64,000 bases of DNA, taken from contig CM073590.1 of NCBI GenBank assembly GCA_037074705.1, forward strand, positions 183,924,746-183,988,745. Direction: 5' to 3'. The notes below the pieces were generated by a model. That model worked only from the letters and a program-made list of their open reading frames with translations, was not told the origin of the DNA and ran no database searches. This document shows positions 35,289 through 46,914 of the stretch, in pieces. Within the stretch, counting starts at the first letter, position 1, and the number at the start of each line of letters is the position of its first letter. Source of the DNA: Zhengitettix transpicula. Lineage: Eukaryota > Arthropoda > Insecta > Orthoptera > Tetrigidae. Made by a program: the position numbers and the translations under genes.

Positions 35289-35740
35289 AATAATTAATTG
35301 CTACTATTATAAGAACAAAAATAATCATATAATTAATAAATAATTTTATAATAGTCTATATATACATTACAAACAAGGAAATAGAAAGATGACTTATTCT
35401 CAAATACTAAGTCATTATAGCTAATGGTGGTATATGACAAATATAATGCTAAATGTATAATAATTATATTAAAACGATTAGTAAATCCAGAAAAAAAGAG
35501 GTGATATCGAAAATGAACAAAAAAATTTTTAAGTAAAAGCCAACCACTAAATTAAATAGAAAAACCCTTGAAAGCTATCTCCTGTGATTGTAAGTCACAA
35601 TTTTATAGTATATATATAGTATATATATATATATGTTGAAATTATATTCTGTCCAATAGTTTCTCATATTAAACGCCTATATTTGTTTATATATAAATGT
35701 CACATTCTTACTAATATTATATATATATATTTTTTGTCTG
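35289..35740. other. AT-rich intronic DNA
   Basis: Contains two short TA runs; no gene. Confidence 0.4.
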
Positions 35741-35744
35741 GAAA

Positions 35745-35975
35745 CCATAGTCGTATTAATGCTTAGTAATCGAAGAAGATGTTAACTGTATATGTAGGAC
35801 TTACCTTAAACCAAGTTAGAGTCAACAGGCTGCATTAGGCAGCACACAGTTCAGACATACTATATTGATAGAGGAGGCTCAAGTCAAATTTGATTTTTCT
35901 TTCTGCACAGCCAAACTGTTGATTTTAGATAAGTCGGCTACCCTGTCTCTCTTCCTATCCAAATGTAAAATTAAT
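35745..35975. repeat. Foldback family B, diverged copy
   Basis: GGACTTACCTTAAACCAAG on the left, ACTGTTGATTTTAGATAAGTC and TCTCTTCCTATCCAAATG on the right. Confidence 0.55.
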
Positions 35976-36006
35976 TTGCCCTTGTCTCACTTTACTTAAC
36001 TGCAAT

Positions 36007-36180
36007 ATACATATATATATATATATCCTGAAGAAGGAGGCTGAGAGCCTCCGAAAATTTGAAGAACAACCTTCAGTTCCTCATGGCGACACCGCACTTC
36101 ACTTTCAGGTAAGCCACAGCCTATCTCTCTATCCTTTCCATACCAATATTTTTGACAATGTCACATTCTCACTATTACAA
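36007..36180. repeat. Foldback family A, right half
   Basis: After a TA run it opens with CCTGAAGAAGGAGGCTGAG and continues as the right arm of family A, with plus-strand TTTCAGGTAAG at 36103-36113, ending TTTGACAATGTCAC. The break at 36027 is exactly at the central CTGAAGA motif. Confidence 0.7.
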
Positions 36181-36252
36181 AATATATATATATATATATA
36201 TAATATTAGGAGAATCCATTAAGGAATTGGAACTAATTTGGTGACAAAGTCA

Positions 36253-36450
36253 CATTCAAACTTGGATAGAAATAAATAGGAGAAATAGGAGGATTGCGCT
36301 TTATGTGAATTCATATGCTCAGGCGAAGAATTACGCACTTAGAAAAGCATATGTTCAAAGCAGAGAGAAGCCTGAGCATATGAATTCACATAAAGCGCAA
36401 TCCTCCTATTTATTTCTATCCTTCCTCACTATCCAAGTTTGAATGTGACT
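36253..36450. mobile_element. Head-to-head inverted SINE bodies
   Basis: A minus-sense SINE body (36253 to about 36368) meets a plus-sense body (to 36450) at GCAGAGAGAAG|CCTGAGCATATG. Both tRNA-like heads are gone, leaving a foldback with outer ends CATTCAAACTTGGAT and ATCCAAGTTTGAATG. Confidence 0.7.
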
Positions 36451-36462
36451 TTGCCACCAAAG

Positions 36463-36497
<35 letters not shown>

Positions 36498-36507
36498 GTA
36501 TGTATAT

Positions 36508-36752
36508 ATAACATATTTGAATAGGAAAGAGAGACAGTGATGTTGAATTACCTGAAATCAATAGTTGGTCCAATCTGTCATAGGTGGAAGTTCAAATTTT
36601 GCCCAGCCGGCATGCATTTTAGATGTTCCTTCGTGACGAAAGGGTCTCAGGTCCTTTAAAATTTGAACTTCCACCTATGCCAGACTGGAACAACTATTGA
36701 TTTCAGGTAAGTTGGCATCGCTGTCTCTCTTTCCTATCCAAATGTGTTATTT
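36508..36752. repeat. Foldback family B, complete copy
   Basis: Arms open ACATATTTGAATAGG and close CCTATCCAAATGTG; inner GGTGGAAGTTCAAATTTT is inverted on the right. Plus-strand TTTCAGGTAAG at 36701-36711; the minus-strand site is altered to TTTCAGGTAATT. Confidence 0.8.
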
Positions 36753-36789
36753 AATTTGACCTTGTCACATTTTCCTTAAGTGACTTTGT

Positions 36790-36957
36790 CAAAATAATTA
36801 AGATAATTTGTATGGAAATGATAGAGATAGTTGGTGGCTTACCTGAAATTAAAGTTTGGCATTGCCATATAAAATAGGAGGTTCTTCAAATTTTTGGAGG
36901 CTCTCCATCCCCATCTTCAGGAAAGAGATTAAAACTCCAACTGCCAACTTTCCATAC

Positions 36958-37016
<59 letters not shown>
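36790..37016. repeat. Foldback family A left arm plus TA microsatellite
   Basis: GGTGGCTTACCTGAAATTAAAG (minus-strand TTTCAGGTAAG at 36838-36848), CAAATTTTTGGAGGCTC, then a TA run at 36962-37016. Confidence 0.65.
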
Positions 37017-37019
<3 letters not shown>

Positions 37020-37557
37020 ATGTCATAATGTAACAATTAACAGATTTGAAATTATTCAATTATAAGAGTCTTTATGGTTCTACCTAATGCAGAAATAATT
37101 TCATATCCAAATAATGCGGTAAAGAATATTTAATTAATATAACTATCAGGTTTGGTAGAGTTACTTAATTTAATTCATATATGAAAATGTTTAGAGAGAA
37201 AGCATTCATTGAGAAAGTAACATGGGGTCACTTATGTATTTATCCTTCATTCAAGTTTTCTCTCAGAATCAGTTTAGAGTCAAATCTTCAAACTATCATT
37301 TATAAAACATAATATCTGTGTTAATTAAAATTTAAAGTGCGTAATTTTTATGATTCCACTATCAGAAATGTGTTTGTCATATTTATTATTCAATTAAAAA
37401 ATCAGCGGAGTAAAATATTTATTGCATGAAATATAATGAAGGATTCAATTAAAAATCCAAATGAAACAATGATTTACTACAGAAATATAATTTCAATTTA
37501 CAAAAATGAATTTTTTTCTGATAATAGAGTAATTTGATTTAATTTCACAACAATGAA
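37017..37557. other. Z6 3' flank
   Basis: AT-rich; no gene or element. Confidence 0.4.
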
Positions 37558-37590
37558 TTTATTTCTTATTTAAGAATAGAGTATTTAAAA

Positions 37591-37976
37591 TTACTTTTTA
37601 AAACATTTTTCATTATATACAAAATTTAGATCAGAACTACGACCAGGAACTGAAATTCGATGCACTATTTTTATGTGGCTCCATAATGTATCATTTCTGT
37701 TAGATTTCTTTGGGCAATATGGACACTGAAATTGTGGTTCTTTCCCACATTCTAAACGCTTATGCCTTAATAAATTGGTTCTCCATTTGTACAGCTTCCC
37801 ACACTTTGAACAGGGAAAAAGTTCATTTTGCTTTGTAGATTCACAGGTAGTATTATTTCTTTTATATAGTACAGCAGAATAAATCCTCTTCCTTTCCGAG
37901 ACTGCTAAGTAATCTGATGGATAAGTATTGTCTTCCCTGGAAGACATGGTTGATGTTTTCCAAGACTGCAATATTT
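37591..37976 (-). CDS. lola: lola terminal zinc-finger exon Z6
   Basis: The exon opens after ttgttgcag with AA of a split codon and encodes 127 residues. A 54-residue leader carries Ser/Thr-rich and Lys/Arg-rich stretches. Finger 1 is C55, C58, H71, C76 (CSKCGKLYKWRTNLLRH is not needed beyond these landmarks); finger 2 is C84, C87, H100, H105. The linker is the canonical ECGKEPQFQC. A basic tail of 22 residues follows, ending in Lys-Lys. Minus-strand AATAAA (plus-strand 37558-37563) lies 28 bases past the stop. Confidence 0.93.
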
Positions 37977-37999
37977 CTGCAACAAACAATGAATAAAAT

Positions 38000-38510
38000 G
38001 ATTATATTTTAGAAAGTATAAGCTATAGATGATAAATAATACAACTGATTAAATTCTACACTTTACAGTATAGAATAAAGGTTGTATTCTTTCTAAGAAT
38101 TATGGGCTTTCAGATAAAATATATTGCCACTATTGAAAATGTATTGATGTTCCAGTTCTGGTTTTGTTAAACTTTTTTAATTCAGTATTGAATTTGAATA
38201 GTTTCTATTAAATATTAACAAGAAAATATGCATGGTACATAAATAGAAACAGTAAACTTTAAAGTGTAGATACTTTTCCTTAATAAATTTTAACTTCATA
38301 TTTCATTCTATTAATGGGCTTTATTACATAAAATATAAATGTTTTATCTCAGAGGCAAGTTATAATGTAGTGTCAAATTGTATACAGAAACCTAGTGACT
38401 GTTAAAGTAAATTCTAGGAATGAAGGGAAAATTCCACTAGTTACTTTTCTCTCTCTTTGTATTCTTGTACACTCAAAAGCTTTTAATCAATAACTTTAAA
38501 CATTCTTTGA
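38000..38510. other. Intronic DNA without a gene
   Basis: AT-rich; nothing recognised. Confidence 0.4.
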
Positions 38511-38515
38511 GAAGG

Positions 38516-39545
38516 AAGTGAGAGAATCCTCTTGCAGGTGAACCTTCCCAGAGCTCTGGTGGAGGTTACCTTTGGGGATGCTATCACAACTCTCTGGTTT
38601 TTGAACTGATCCCACATGCCGAGATACCTCAGCCTGTTCTGAGAGGTGTATGTTCCGGGGTCGCAGACCTTGGGCATACGGTAACAGTTGTCCGCTATTC
38701 CTATTGGAATGCCACTCCACAGCAAACCCCTCTCCCGCCATCAGAGGGGCGTGGGACAAGTACCAAATGTCCAGCCTACCTGATGCAGGTATTTCTAGGG
38801 TTTTCCCTGCTTCACTTTTAGGTGAATTGCCGGGTAGGATCCTTAAACTACAGCACAGGGGCACTAGTTCACACTTCCTCTAACCCTCCGCATCTCCTAT
38901 TTTCAAATCCATTCCTATGCTATTAAAGGCGAGTTGCCACCATGTGGATTACCCTCCTGTAGCCTGTTACCCTAAAAAAAACAGTCTTTCAACCAATGAA
39001 GCATGTGAGAGTATTCTCTCGCAGGTGAACCTTCTCTGTGAGCTCTGGAGGAGGCTACTTTTGGGGATGCCTTCTCCTCTCTCTAGTTTTTTGAACTAAG
39101 GTTCCCACATGATGAGGCACCTCTGCCTGTTTTGAGAGGTGTATGTTCCAGGGTCACAGATCTTTGGCATATGGTCAGAGTTGTCTGCTATTGACTTGAA
39201 ATAGTCTAGGCACAGAGAAGGAAATTCTGCGACCCACAGCAAACACCTCACCCGCCATTGGAAAGGCATGGGAAAGTTACCTACTGCCCAATCTACCTGA
39301 TGCTGGTTTTTCTAAGGGTTTTCCTTCATAACTTTTAGACGAATTGTCAGGTAAGATCCTTAAACTATTGCCCAGCCTAGTTAACTCTTGTCTACCTTGC
39401 TCTACCTGTCAGAATCCTTTCAGTCCCTTTCCTATGCTATAAGAGGGAAGTTGCCACTATGTGAATTACCTTTTATCTCACCTGTCCACACTTTCTTGTT
39501 CTAACAGTCTTTTAACTTCAGAAAAAAGATTTTCATTAGAAACTA
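38516..39545. repeat. Diverged tandem duplication (about 500-base units)
   Basis: Unit 1 (38516 to about 39000) and unit 2 (about 39005-39545) share GCAGGTGAACCTTC, GAGCTCTGG, TTTGGGGATGC, TTTTTGAACT, TTGAGAGGTGTATGTTCC-like and GATCCTTAAACTA stretches in order. The frames inside (38483-38864 on the minus strand, 38650-39099 on the plus strand) lack recognisable domains. Unclassified element. Confidence 0.65.
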
Positions 39546-40720
39546 TTCAATGTTTCATTGCTAATTGATAGCTCTTCATGTAAGAATGTAAGACGATTTA
39601 CAAAATTTTGATAGTCAGAGTCGTTCTCCACTGAAATACTTTTGTAAATGTTTTTACCTGAAGAGGTTGCAATTAGCCACGAAACATTTTATAATTCATA
39701 TTAAAAATATTTTTTATGACGTTAAAAGGCTGTTGTTTATTTATAACTTATCTTAAATAATAGGAATATACATATTATTGATCTCTTTTATTTGTGTTCC
39801 TAATTTTGATAACCCTTTTCAATATAGTCCTGTTTACATGAATTAAACTTATCGAGCAGTTTTTTTACTTGTTAAGACATGCTGGAAATAATTTTTATAA
39901 GTTCTTCAGTCAGCAGAGAACGTAACAGCAGCTTCAACTTACGGAAAGTAAACAGCCAACTGATGCTAAATCTATAAGGGAGTTAAAGGATACACTTCAC
40001 ATTTGCGATGTTCATTATTACATAGTAGTGATGAAGCATTCGATGTTTTTTTTAAAAATGTAGCACTTAGCTACTTATATGACCTTGTAGGATTTTCAGT
40101 AGACCTGTTCAATATGTTCTATTTACAGCATTATGATGCAGTCAATATAATCATAAATTATAATTTACATCTTGCTATAACATCAATTTAAAATACTAGC
40201 ACATATGTTCTTTATAATCATACGAGTAGTCCGCCATGCATAAACACACATTTGTTTAGTTTTTCTGTTAGCAACGAGTGGCGGTACACTGTTAACGTTT
40301 TTGACGATTATATCTAACTCATGCTCCGGGTCAAACTTAATTTTATATTATCAATAATTTAGGATATAATATTTCAATTGTTGTTGAATACAATTGTTAG
40401 CAAGTCTCTTAAAATGCTCACGAAAATATACATTGAATAATGAATTCTGTAATAAAAGTCTAAATAAAAGAATCAGATTGACATTTCAAACATACTGCTC
40501 AACTAGTGTCCAAGCTGGGTACTTTTTCTTTCAAGTATAAGGTATGGACACTGCTAATTATATTAAAGTAGAACAGTTACTATTTTGATAAGTAATTGTG
40601 TAAATAAGGTTTAACGTAGAAGGTAGAAGAAAAAAGAGAAAGATCAGCAGGATTTAATACGAAAGTGGGAAAGAAGAATGAGAAGTAAACAAAAGGGTAT
40701 AAAACATTTAAGGAAAATCC
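39546..40720. other. Intronic DNA without a gene
   Basis: Mostly AT-rich. A CTGAAGA-hairpin-GAAAC motif lies at about 39658-39690. The 62-codon frame at 40003-40191 is unsupported. Confidence 0.4.
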
Positions 40721-40724
40721 TGCG

Positions 40725-41165
40725 AGGTCAAATTAAATAACACATTTAGATAGGAAAGAGAGACAGAGCTGCTGACTTACCTGAAATTAATAGCTGCTCC
40801 AGTCTGGCATATGTGGAAGTTCAAATTTTCGAGTGCCTGAGCCCCCTTTGTCAGGTCTGGACTGACAAATTCAAACTAAGGTGCACCATTCGTCAGACAA
40901 CAACAATCGACACCCAACAACTCTCTCTCTCAAGAAAGGTCACAACAGTGGAAAAATACATTCGCAAATTCATACTTACACACACACATACATACTTACA
41001 AACACATTAAAATGGAAGAAAAAGATGAAAGAAAATAATAGGAATGAAACATTCTGTCACCTCTGCCCTGACTAGACCAACTTGATTCAGGTAAGTCGAC
41101 TTCACTGTCTCTCTTTCCTAGCTAAATGTGTTATTTAATTTGACCTCGTTACATTTTCCTTAAGT
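40725..41165. repeat. Foldback family B, expanded copy
   Basis: Left arm ACACATTTAGATAGG with minus-strand TTTCAGGTAAG (40776-40786); right arm GATTCAGGTAAGTCG and CCTAGCTAAATGTG. The centre is about 240 bases longer than in other copies and includes CAACAACAATCGACACCCA, also seen at the window's right end near 63945. Confidence 0.7.
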
Positions 41166-41196
41166 GTTTATATATATACACACACACACACACGTG
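41166..41196. repeat. TA/CA microsatellite
   Basis: Short TA run followed by a CA run. Confidence 0.8.
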
Positions 41197-41199
41197 TGA

Positions 41200-42145
41200 A
41201 AGTCGAATTTCATAAATAGGAACGAAAACAACTTAGCCTACCTGAGTATTTAAGTCACTGTCAGCATATGGTATGGCTTCTGGGAGATTTTATCATTAGT
41301 GTTATTCTATCCCTTGCTAGAAACATATTCTCTGTAATGCTCAACAGGCTGTTTTAAACCTATAAGTAACTATAAGGATATCGACAGAAAAATATTTCCA
41401 AGATTATAACGGTTAATTGTAATCATTACTTTTAAAATAACCTGTATCTTTTTATCCACAGGAAATTTTCTCTATTATTAAAAGAAAACATTGACTGTGA
41501 GATGATTATATTTAATAACACATATCTACACATTCACATCATTATCAAATTTTAATCTTTTTCAGGTTCAAGGTATTTGCTTATGTCTTTCTAGCAACTA
41601 TATGAACAAATTTTTGAGAGGAAATAAGAAAAATAAGAAAAGATATTTATCATATATTTATTTGAAAGGTATATTTACATAAACAAAGTGGAGGCTATTT
41701 TATGCAATACTGCTAAATGTGAAAATTTTGCTACGAGCACAGAGGGGACAGAGAGGCTGTTGTTAATAAATTTGATACAAGTTATTTAAGAGAAATAGAA
41801 AAGTTGGAAAAAAAATCTATTAAGGAATTTATATTGTTGGATAAAATATATTTATTGTAAACATTTTTTTTTTACATTCTTAGCTCCTTGAAATATAACA
41901 GTCTCATAAATTTCATATCTATATTAACTTTTAAGCACGAAACTTTTATTATTGAGATGAAATGCCAAGTTACCTTTATTACAGGTAACAAGCATAAGTA
42001 CATACATAGGACTCAGAATATATACTTATTTTGCATACATAAATAAATGTGTATTTTTGTAAATATAATTTCATTAACATGAAATACTTTTCTTCTGTGT
42101 CAACAGAAGATAAATAAAATATATTTACACAAATGCACTTGGCTG
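41200..42145. other. Intronic DNA and Z5 3' flank
   Basis: No gene; sense AATAAA near 41943 and 41973 may serve Z5. Confidence 0.4.
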
Positions 42146-42152
42146 ATTCAAT

Positions 42153-42472
42153 TTATAGCATCATTGATAGTTGATGGACAATATTAATGTGTGCTGTTAA
42201 GTTGTTTCTTCGCTTTGAACGGTGAGAACAATATGGACATTGAAACCTTGGTTCCTTTCCACATTCAAATCTGACATGCCTTTTCAAGTTTCTCAGTCGG
42301 TTATACACACTTCCACATCCCATTGGACAGTAAAATTTTAGACAATTATGTCCTGCATCATATTTCCTATCCGACTTGGAACTATCTGGCGGATATTTTG
42401 GATTACTTTCCCAATTAGAAGGCTCAATATGAGTAAAGAAGTCAGATGACGGTTCAAATGCCAATGATGAAT
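42153..42472 (-). CDS. lola: lola terminal zinc-finger exon Z5 (C-x3-C finger)
   Basis: The exon follows atatttcag with AT of a split codon and encodes 105 residues. The leader (about 45 residues) is rich in Ser, Pro and Asp. Finger 1 has an unusual first knuckle, CPMGC, giving C48-x3-C52 instead of C-x2-C, then H65 and C70 at the normal distance. Finger 2 is C78, C81, H94, H99. The linker reads ECGKEPRFQC. The extra residue is encoded directly (Met-Gly between the cysteines, reading frame intact), so it is not an artefact of a wrong frame. The only nearby sense AATAAA sequences lie about 180 to 210 bases past the stop (plus-strand near 41943 and 41973). Confidence 0.92.
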
Positions 42473-43357
42473 CTGAAATATTTGAAAGAGATATTAAGCC
42501 TACAATTACTAATTTTGCACTTACAGCTCTTTTTGAAGTATGAGTTCTATTTTTAAATCAAACAGGCCAACAATTGTATAAACCAATGAAACCATTATGT
42601 TTGTATGCCTAAGATGAAGTATGGTACTTTATCTCATATTGGACGTGGAATTGCTTGACTGCAGTCTTCATGTAAGAAATACAACTTTTAAGATAAAATT
42701 GAAATTTGATGGGTGCATATAAAACTATTTACAAGTCACTTCCGGCCCCATTCATCATTGCAAATAACTATTACACAAGAATTTTCGGAGCTTCAAACAA
42801 ACTTGCCTCACAAATCACACTTGTATATGATCATGTTTTCATCACATAAATTAAAATGTTAACATACGATTGACTTCAAACAAATATATTATCCCGTTAT
42901 GCATGGAACCCATAAACTTATGAAACCTGTTTAAGGTGTTTCTCAGGTGTGCCCAACATATATACCCTAGAAAAATAATTAACAATTCATACCAAACTAT
43001 ATGTAGAAAACATAACACGATAATTCTCATTTCTGAAACTATTATACATCAAAGAAGAATATGTATATATTAAGGGGTGTATACAAATAAGTACGCAAGT
43101 ATGAATTGAACGAATAATTTATTTTTGATTAACATAACCTCATAAAACAAGTACATGGATTTAAATACAAAGTTTTTAAATTACACAAGCATTATTATTC
43201 ACATCAACGAAATGCACATTGCTATATATACATATATATAGTGCAATCAATAACAATTTAAAAGAAGGTATTGTCAAGAGCTTCAGATAATATTTCTACC
43301 AACAACTGTTGTTAAACATTAAGTAAATTAAAAAATATGGAAGACGAAATCTGATTT
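42473..43357. other. Intronic DNA without a gene
   Basis: Nothing recognised. Confidence 0.4.
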
Positions 43358-43420
43358 AAATTATAACACTTATTTGATTGGCATGAGAAGCATATGACAT
43401 ATGTGATTAAGAAAGTACGT
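43358..43420 (+). repeat. 63-base direct repeat, copy 1
   Basis: Begins AAATTATAACACTTATTTGA and ends GATTAAGAAAGTACGT. It is identical by eye to 46494-46556 and lies 3136 bases from it, in the same orientation. Confidence 0.85.
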
Positions 43421-43543
43421 ACACAATGATATATATTACATTGTGCGCAGACGTTAACCATGAAGACGTAACGTACTCTTCCTGAAGACTATACAGCAGG
43501 TGTGCTCAGACGTTCGATGACTTTAAAAGCACACTGCTGAAGT

Positions 43544-44220
43544 ATGTCTATATTCTCCCAAGAAATTAAATTAAATTACGGCATTTACGTAACAGGAGTA
43601 AAAAATATTCTGAGTGAATCTGAAAGACGTTTCATCGATTTTAACAAATTGGCGAATATTGTAATTTTTATGAGTTATCCGTTCTCTTGTGTAGATTTTG
43701 AAAAATCGACTGAATTATCAAATACTTCCTATCTCGACTTGTCATCTGTCGAAAATGAGATATTGCAAATCATTTCGGATATACATTTCAAAGCCAGAGA
43801 AAGTAATGAAAAATTTTGATCTTTTATATCTAAAGAAAAATATTCGCGTTTAAAACAAATTGCGCTTCAAATACCAGGATTAATTGTGTTAACATATCTA
43901 TGTGATCAATATATTATATTGTTCTCGGAGTTCAACCGGGTTTTGCATAATTGTAGAACGCAACGTTTCGACGACTAAAAGTTCTGTCGTCATCTTCTAG
44001 GCGATCATCCTAGAAGATGACGACAGAGCTTTTAGTCGTCGAAACGTTGCGTTCTACAATTATGCAAAACCCGGTTGAACTCCGAGAACAATGTATTGAA
44101 CAACTGCACCGGGAAAGGCTTCAATCTTTGATATCTATGTGAATCTGCGTTTTCCGAAATGAAAATTATTAAGTCAAAATATCGCTGCTGGCTAACTGGT
44201 AATCAGCGGTCATCCTCCTT
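43544..44220 (+). pseudogene. hAT-family C-terminal fragment, split by a hairpin
   Basis: A 91-codon frame (43544-43819) is followed by ISKEKYSRLKQIALQIPGL, an inverted-repeat insertion (43918-44092), and then SESAFSEMKIIKSKYRCWLT (from about 44145). The last part matches the C-terminal dimerisation region of hAT transposases and their domesticated ZBED/GTF2I-repeat-like relatives (CES-x-FS-x-M-x-x-IKSKYR-x-x-LT). No catalytic N-terminal part is visible, and stops separate the pieces. Confidence 0.6.
43918..44092. repeat. Long hairpin: 84-base arms, 7-base loop
   Basis: Arms 43918-44001 and 44009-44092 are inverted copies with a single mismatch seen. Arms include CGGAGTTCAACCGGGTTTTG and AACGTTTCGACGACTAAAAG. 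It interrupts the hAT fragment. Confidence 0.9.
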
Positions 44221-44389
44221 GCGAACGTTATTACGTGCCATCGTATGAAAAGTACGCGGAGGACATGCAATCCCATGTATCGACATCAAAATATTAATTG
44301 TGAGTTAAGTGTAATAAATATACTGTTATAATTAAATATAATATGCATGTGGCGTTTCTAAATGAAAAAACTTAAGTGAAAACTATTAA

Positions 44390-44765
44390 ACAAGATTTAT
44401 TAACAATTTTAAAACAAGTATAAAATACACAAAATATTTGGGATCTCAGGGTCTTGAACTGGGTTTGATAAATGGCAGAATTTATATTATCAAAATTACA
44501 TTTACTTTTTTTTATGGAAATCAATGCGTCTGAACATAGACGAAATTTGTTGCGGAAGAAATAATACTAAAGATTGAATTTAAACAATTTTAATTTTATC
44601 AAGAATTAAGGATCTCATTTTATCGATAATTAAATAATTGAAGAACGATCTGACTTTTATCTTTTAAACACGGTTTACAAATGATTTTAAAGTTTTTCTC
44701 TACTTACGTCCGCCCAGGTCTCTTTTTAGCTTTTCGTGCACAATTTTGGGAACATCACTGATTCT
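44390..44765. repeat. Interspersed repeat shared with 26.88-27.21 kb
   Basis: Same ordered landmarks as the earlier copy: ACTGGGTTTGATA, ATCTGACTTTTA, GTTTACAAATGATT, CTTACGTC and TTGGGAACA. Confidence 0.45.
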
Positions 44766-46493
44766 AAGTACTCACAGACTCTAAATGTTCACAGGCTCTA
44801 ATTGGCGCTGTTTGTTTGTTTGTTAACCAACAAATTGGTTGGTTCTCGATGCTTTTCTGCAACCTGGATTTGTAGATCTCATGACTTTAGTTGAAAATGG
44901 ACTTCATTGGTTTGTCTATGGCCAGCATGATGAATCTACGCTCGACCACCGAATACACACCACTTGCTCTGTCTCCTTCCCGACTGAATATTGCTTTACT
45001 TTTTAATATTTGAAAGCATGTTTGTGACTGGACCACATTCTTTCGTTCTGACTGCCGACTGTAAAACTTTTCGTCTGATCTATTCGCTGTCTGCTGCCCG
45101 ACTGCAAAGTTTTCAAACTGCTTGCTGTCCGCTGCCCGACTGCATTCTTCGTCTCGTAAATTTTGAGCGCGTAAAACCTTCCCAACCGATCAACAATGTT
45201 TTCTTTGCCTTGCCGGTTTGTTGCGGCGTCCGCTCTATATCCAATAATAATGAGTCGTCTACAATTCAACTTTTCAATTAGAACAATGCCTTAATTACCA
45301 ATTACTACAATACATATAATTATAATTGTTATTATGTATTCATAAACTGAATGTGAAATAAAAATTTACTTTTAGTTACAATGAATTTTTCCTCTAGTAA
45401 TAGAATTCAGATTTTTTCATTGGCAAGTAACTAAAAAAACATCACCAGACTGCCATAGGGCTTAGATTTTGCCACATACTTACTGTCGATGGCTGATAGT
45501 AGGGTCCTACAAGTATGAGCACTCCTGCTTTACAGTATGTTCGTTCCAAACAACACAACTGGTTCTGTTCAAGATAAAGATATTTTTTAAAATTATATTT
45601 ACAACTACGAAAATTCGTAATTATACCATCCAGCCGTAAAGTAAAATTTTTAATTCAAGTGAATTTATTATTAATTTAAAATGTATTGTTTCCGGGAATA
45701 ATATTAGGAGGATGAAAATATAATGTCATAATAAATGTAACGATAATCGAGAAATTATGTAAATTTAATAATGTTTTATCGAGCTTCAAATATAAGCCAG
45801 CATTCATGATATTCTCCATTTTATTTTAACATAAGCCAACCTTTTCATAGTAATGTACTCGCATTTTTATAGACTGTTTCATTACTGTGATTCTGTTTAT
45901 CCGTACCACTCAATCTTCGGAGCTACCTGTATTTTAGTCCAGGTCGCCTTATCATTAAATGTCCTTAACAAGAAGTCATTGGGATACCAACCGTCGCGGA
46001 ACTAGAATATTTTCACCAGGTTGGAATACCGAGATCTTTTTGCTAATCACATACAACCGGGAAAGCCTTCGTTCGATAATTAAGTGTCATGTTACCGTTG
46101 GTGCAAAAATTTCTCTCGTTGTTGATTCATCACGTAGTTCAAAATTTAATGTTTATCATACAGCAATAAAAGTTCATTCTAAAACCTTCAAGTTTCTCTT
46201 TTTTAGAAATTCGCTATCCTGATATAAACTAAAATAAATGCTTCGTAAAAAATGATATTACAAAATCTCATTATGAATTGACAAATACACCTAAATTTTA
46301 ATTAACTCATACAGATAGAACGTGAATCAATGGAATTGCATCCTATTTTGCGGAATTAACTTTAATTATTTTACTTAATACATGCCTTTCCACTATCGTC
46401 ACCTTCCTCAGACGGTCCCTAAGAGAAATTCTGAATACTATCTAGATTGCTGATTTAAACTAAAACATTTTAACTGGTGACTCATTCAATTAT
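44766..46493. other. Intronic DNA, unclassified
   Basis: Between 45060 and 45150 the phrase CTG(C/T)(T/C)GCCCGACTGCA recurs three times. Frames at 44991-45281 (plus) and 45003-45269 (minus) are opposite readings of this repeat; no gene is supported. Confidence 0.4.
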
Positions 46494-46556
46494 AAATTAT
46501 AACACTTATTTGATTGGCATGAGAAGCATATGACATATGTGATTAAGAAAGTACGT
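46494..46556 (+). repeat. 63-base direct repeat, copy 2
   Basis: Identical by eye to 43358-43420. Confidence 0.85.
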
Positions 46557-46914
46557 TCTTTGTTTCAAGTTGTTTTCAATTCCATATTCACCGTTTCTTC
46601 GTAAAATATTCTTGGTTCCAATTGTTACTCGAATATTGATGCTTTGCCACAGTAATTTATTCGCAATTAATTATTAAGAATCTAATAATCCCGGTTTTCT
46701 TTGCCCAAGTGATAAGTTTAAATTCTGCAGGTTTCGAATAATCTATTAGGGTATGTAGGACAAGGGAGCATCGTCACGCTACGACTTGCTTGGTTTCTTC
46801 ATCCCTGAAAAAGTGTTATTAAATCGGATTAAAAATTTTAAATGAAAAATAAAAATTTTAAATAAAAAATAAACGTGTGTTATTAAAAATTAATAATAAG
46901 AAAAAATTTCAAAT

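Noticed and set aside
45003..45281. Overlapping frames on both strands
   Set aside because: Both read the same short internal repeat; neither shows a domain or codon pattern.
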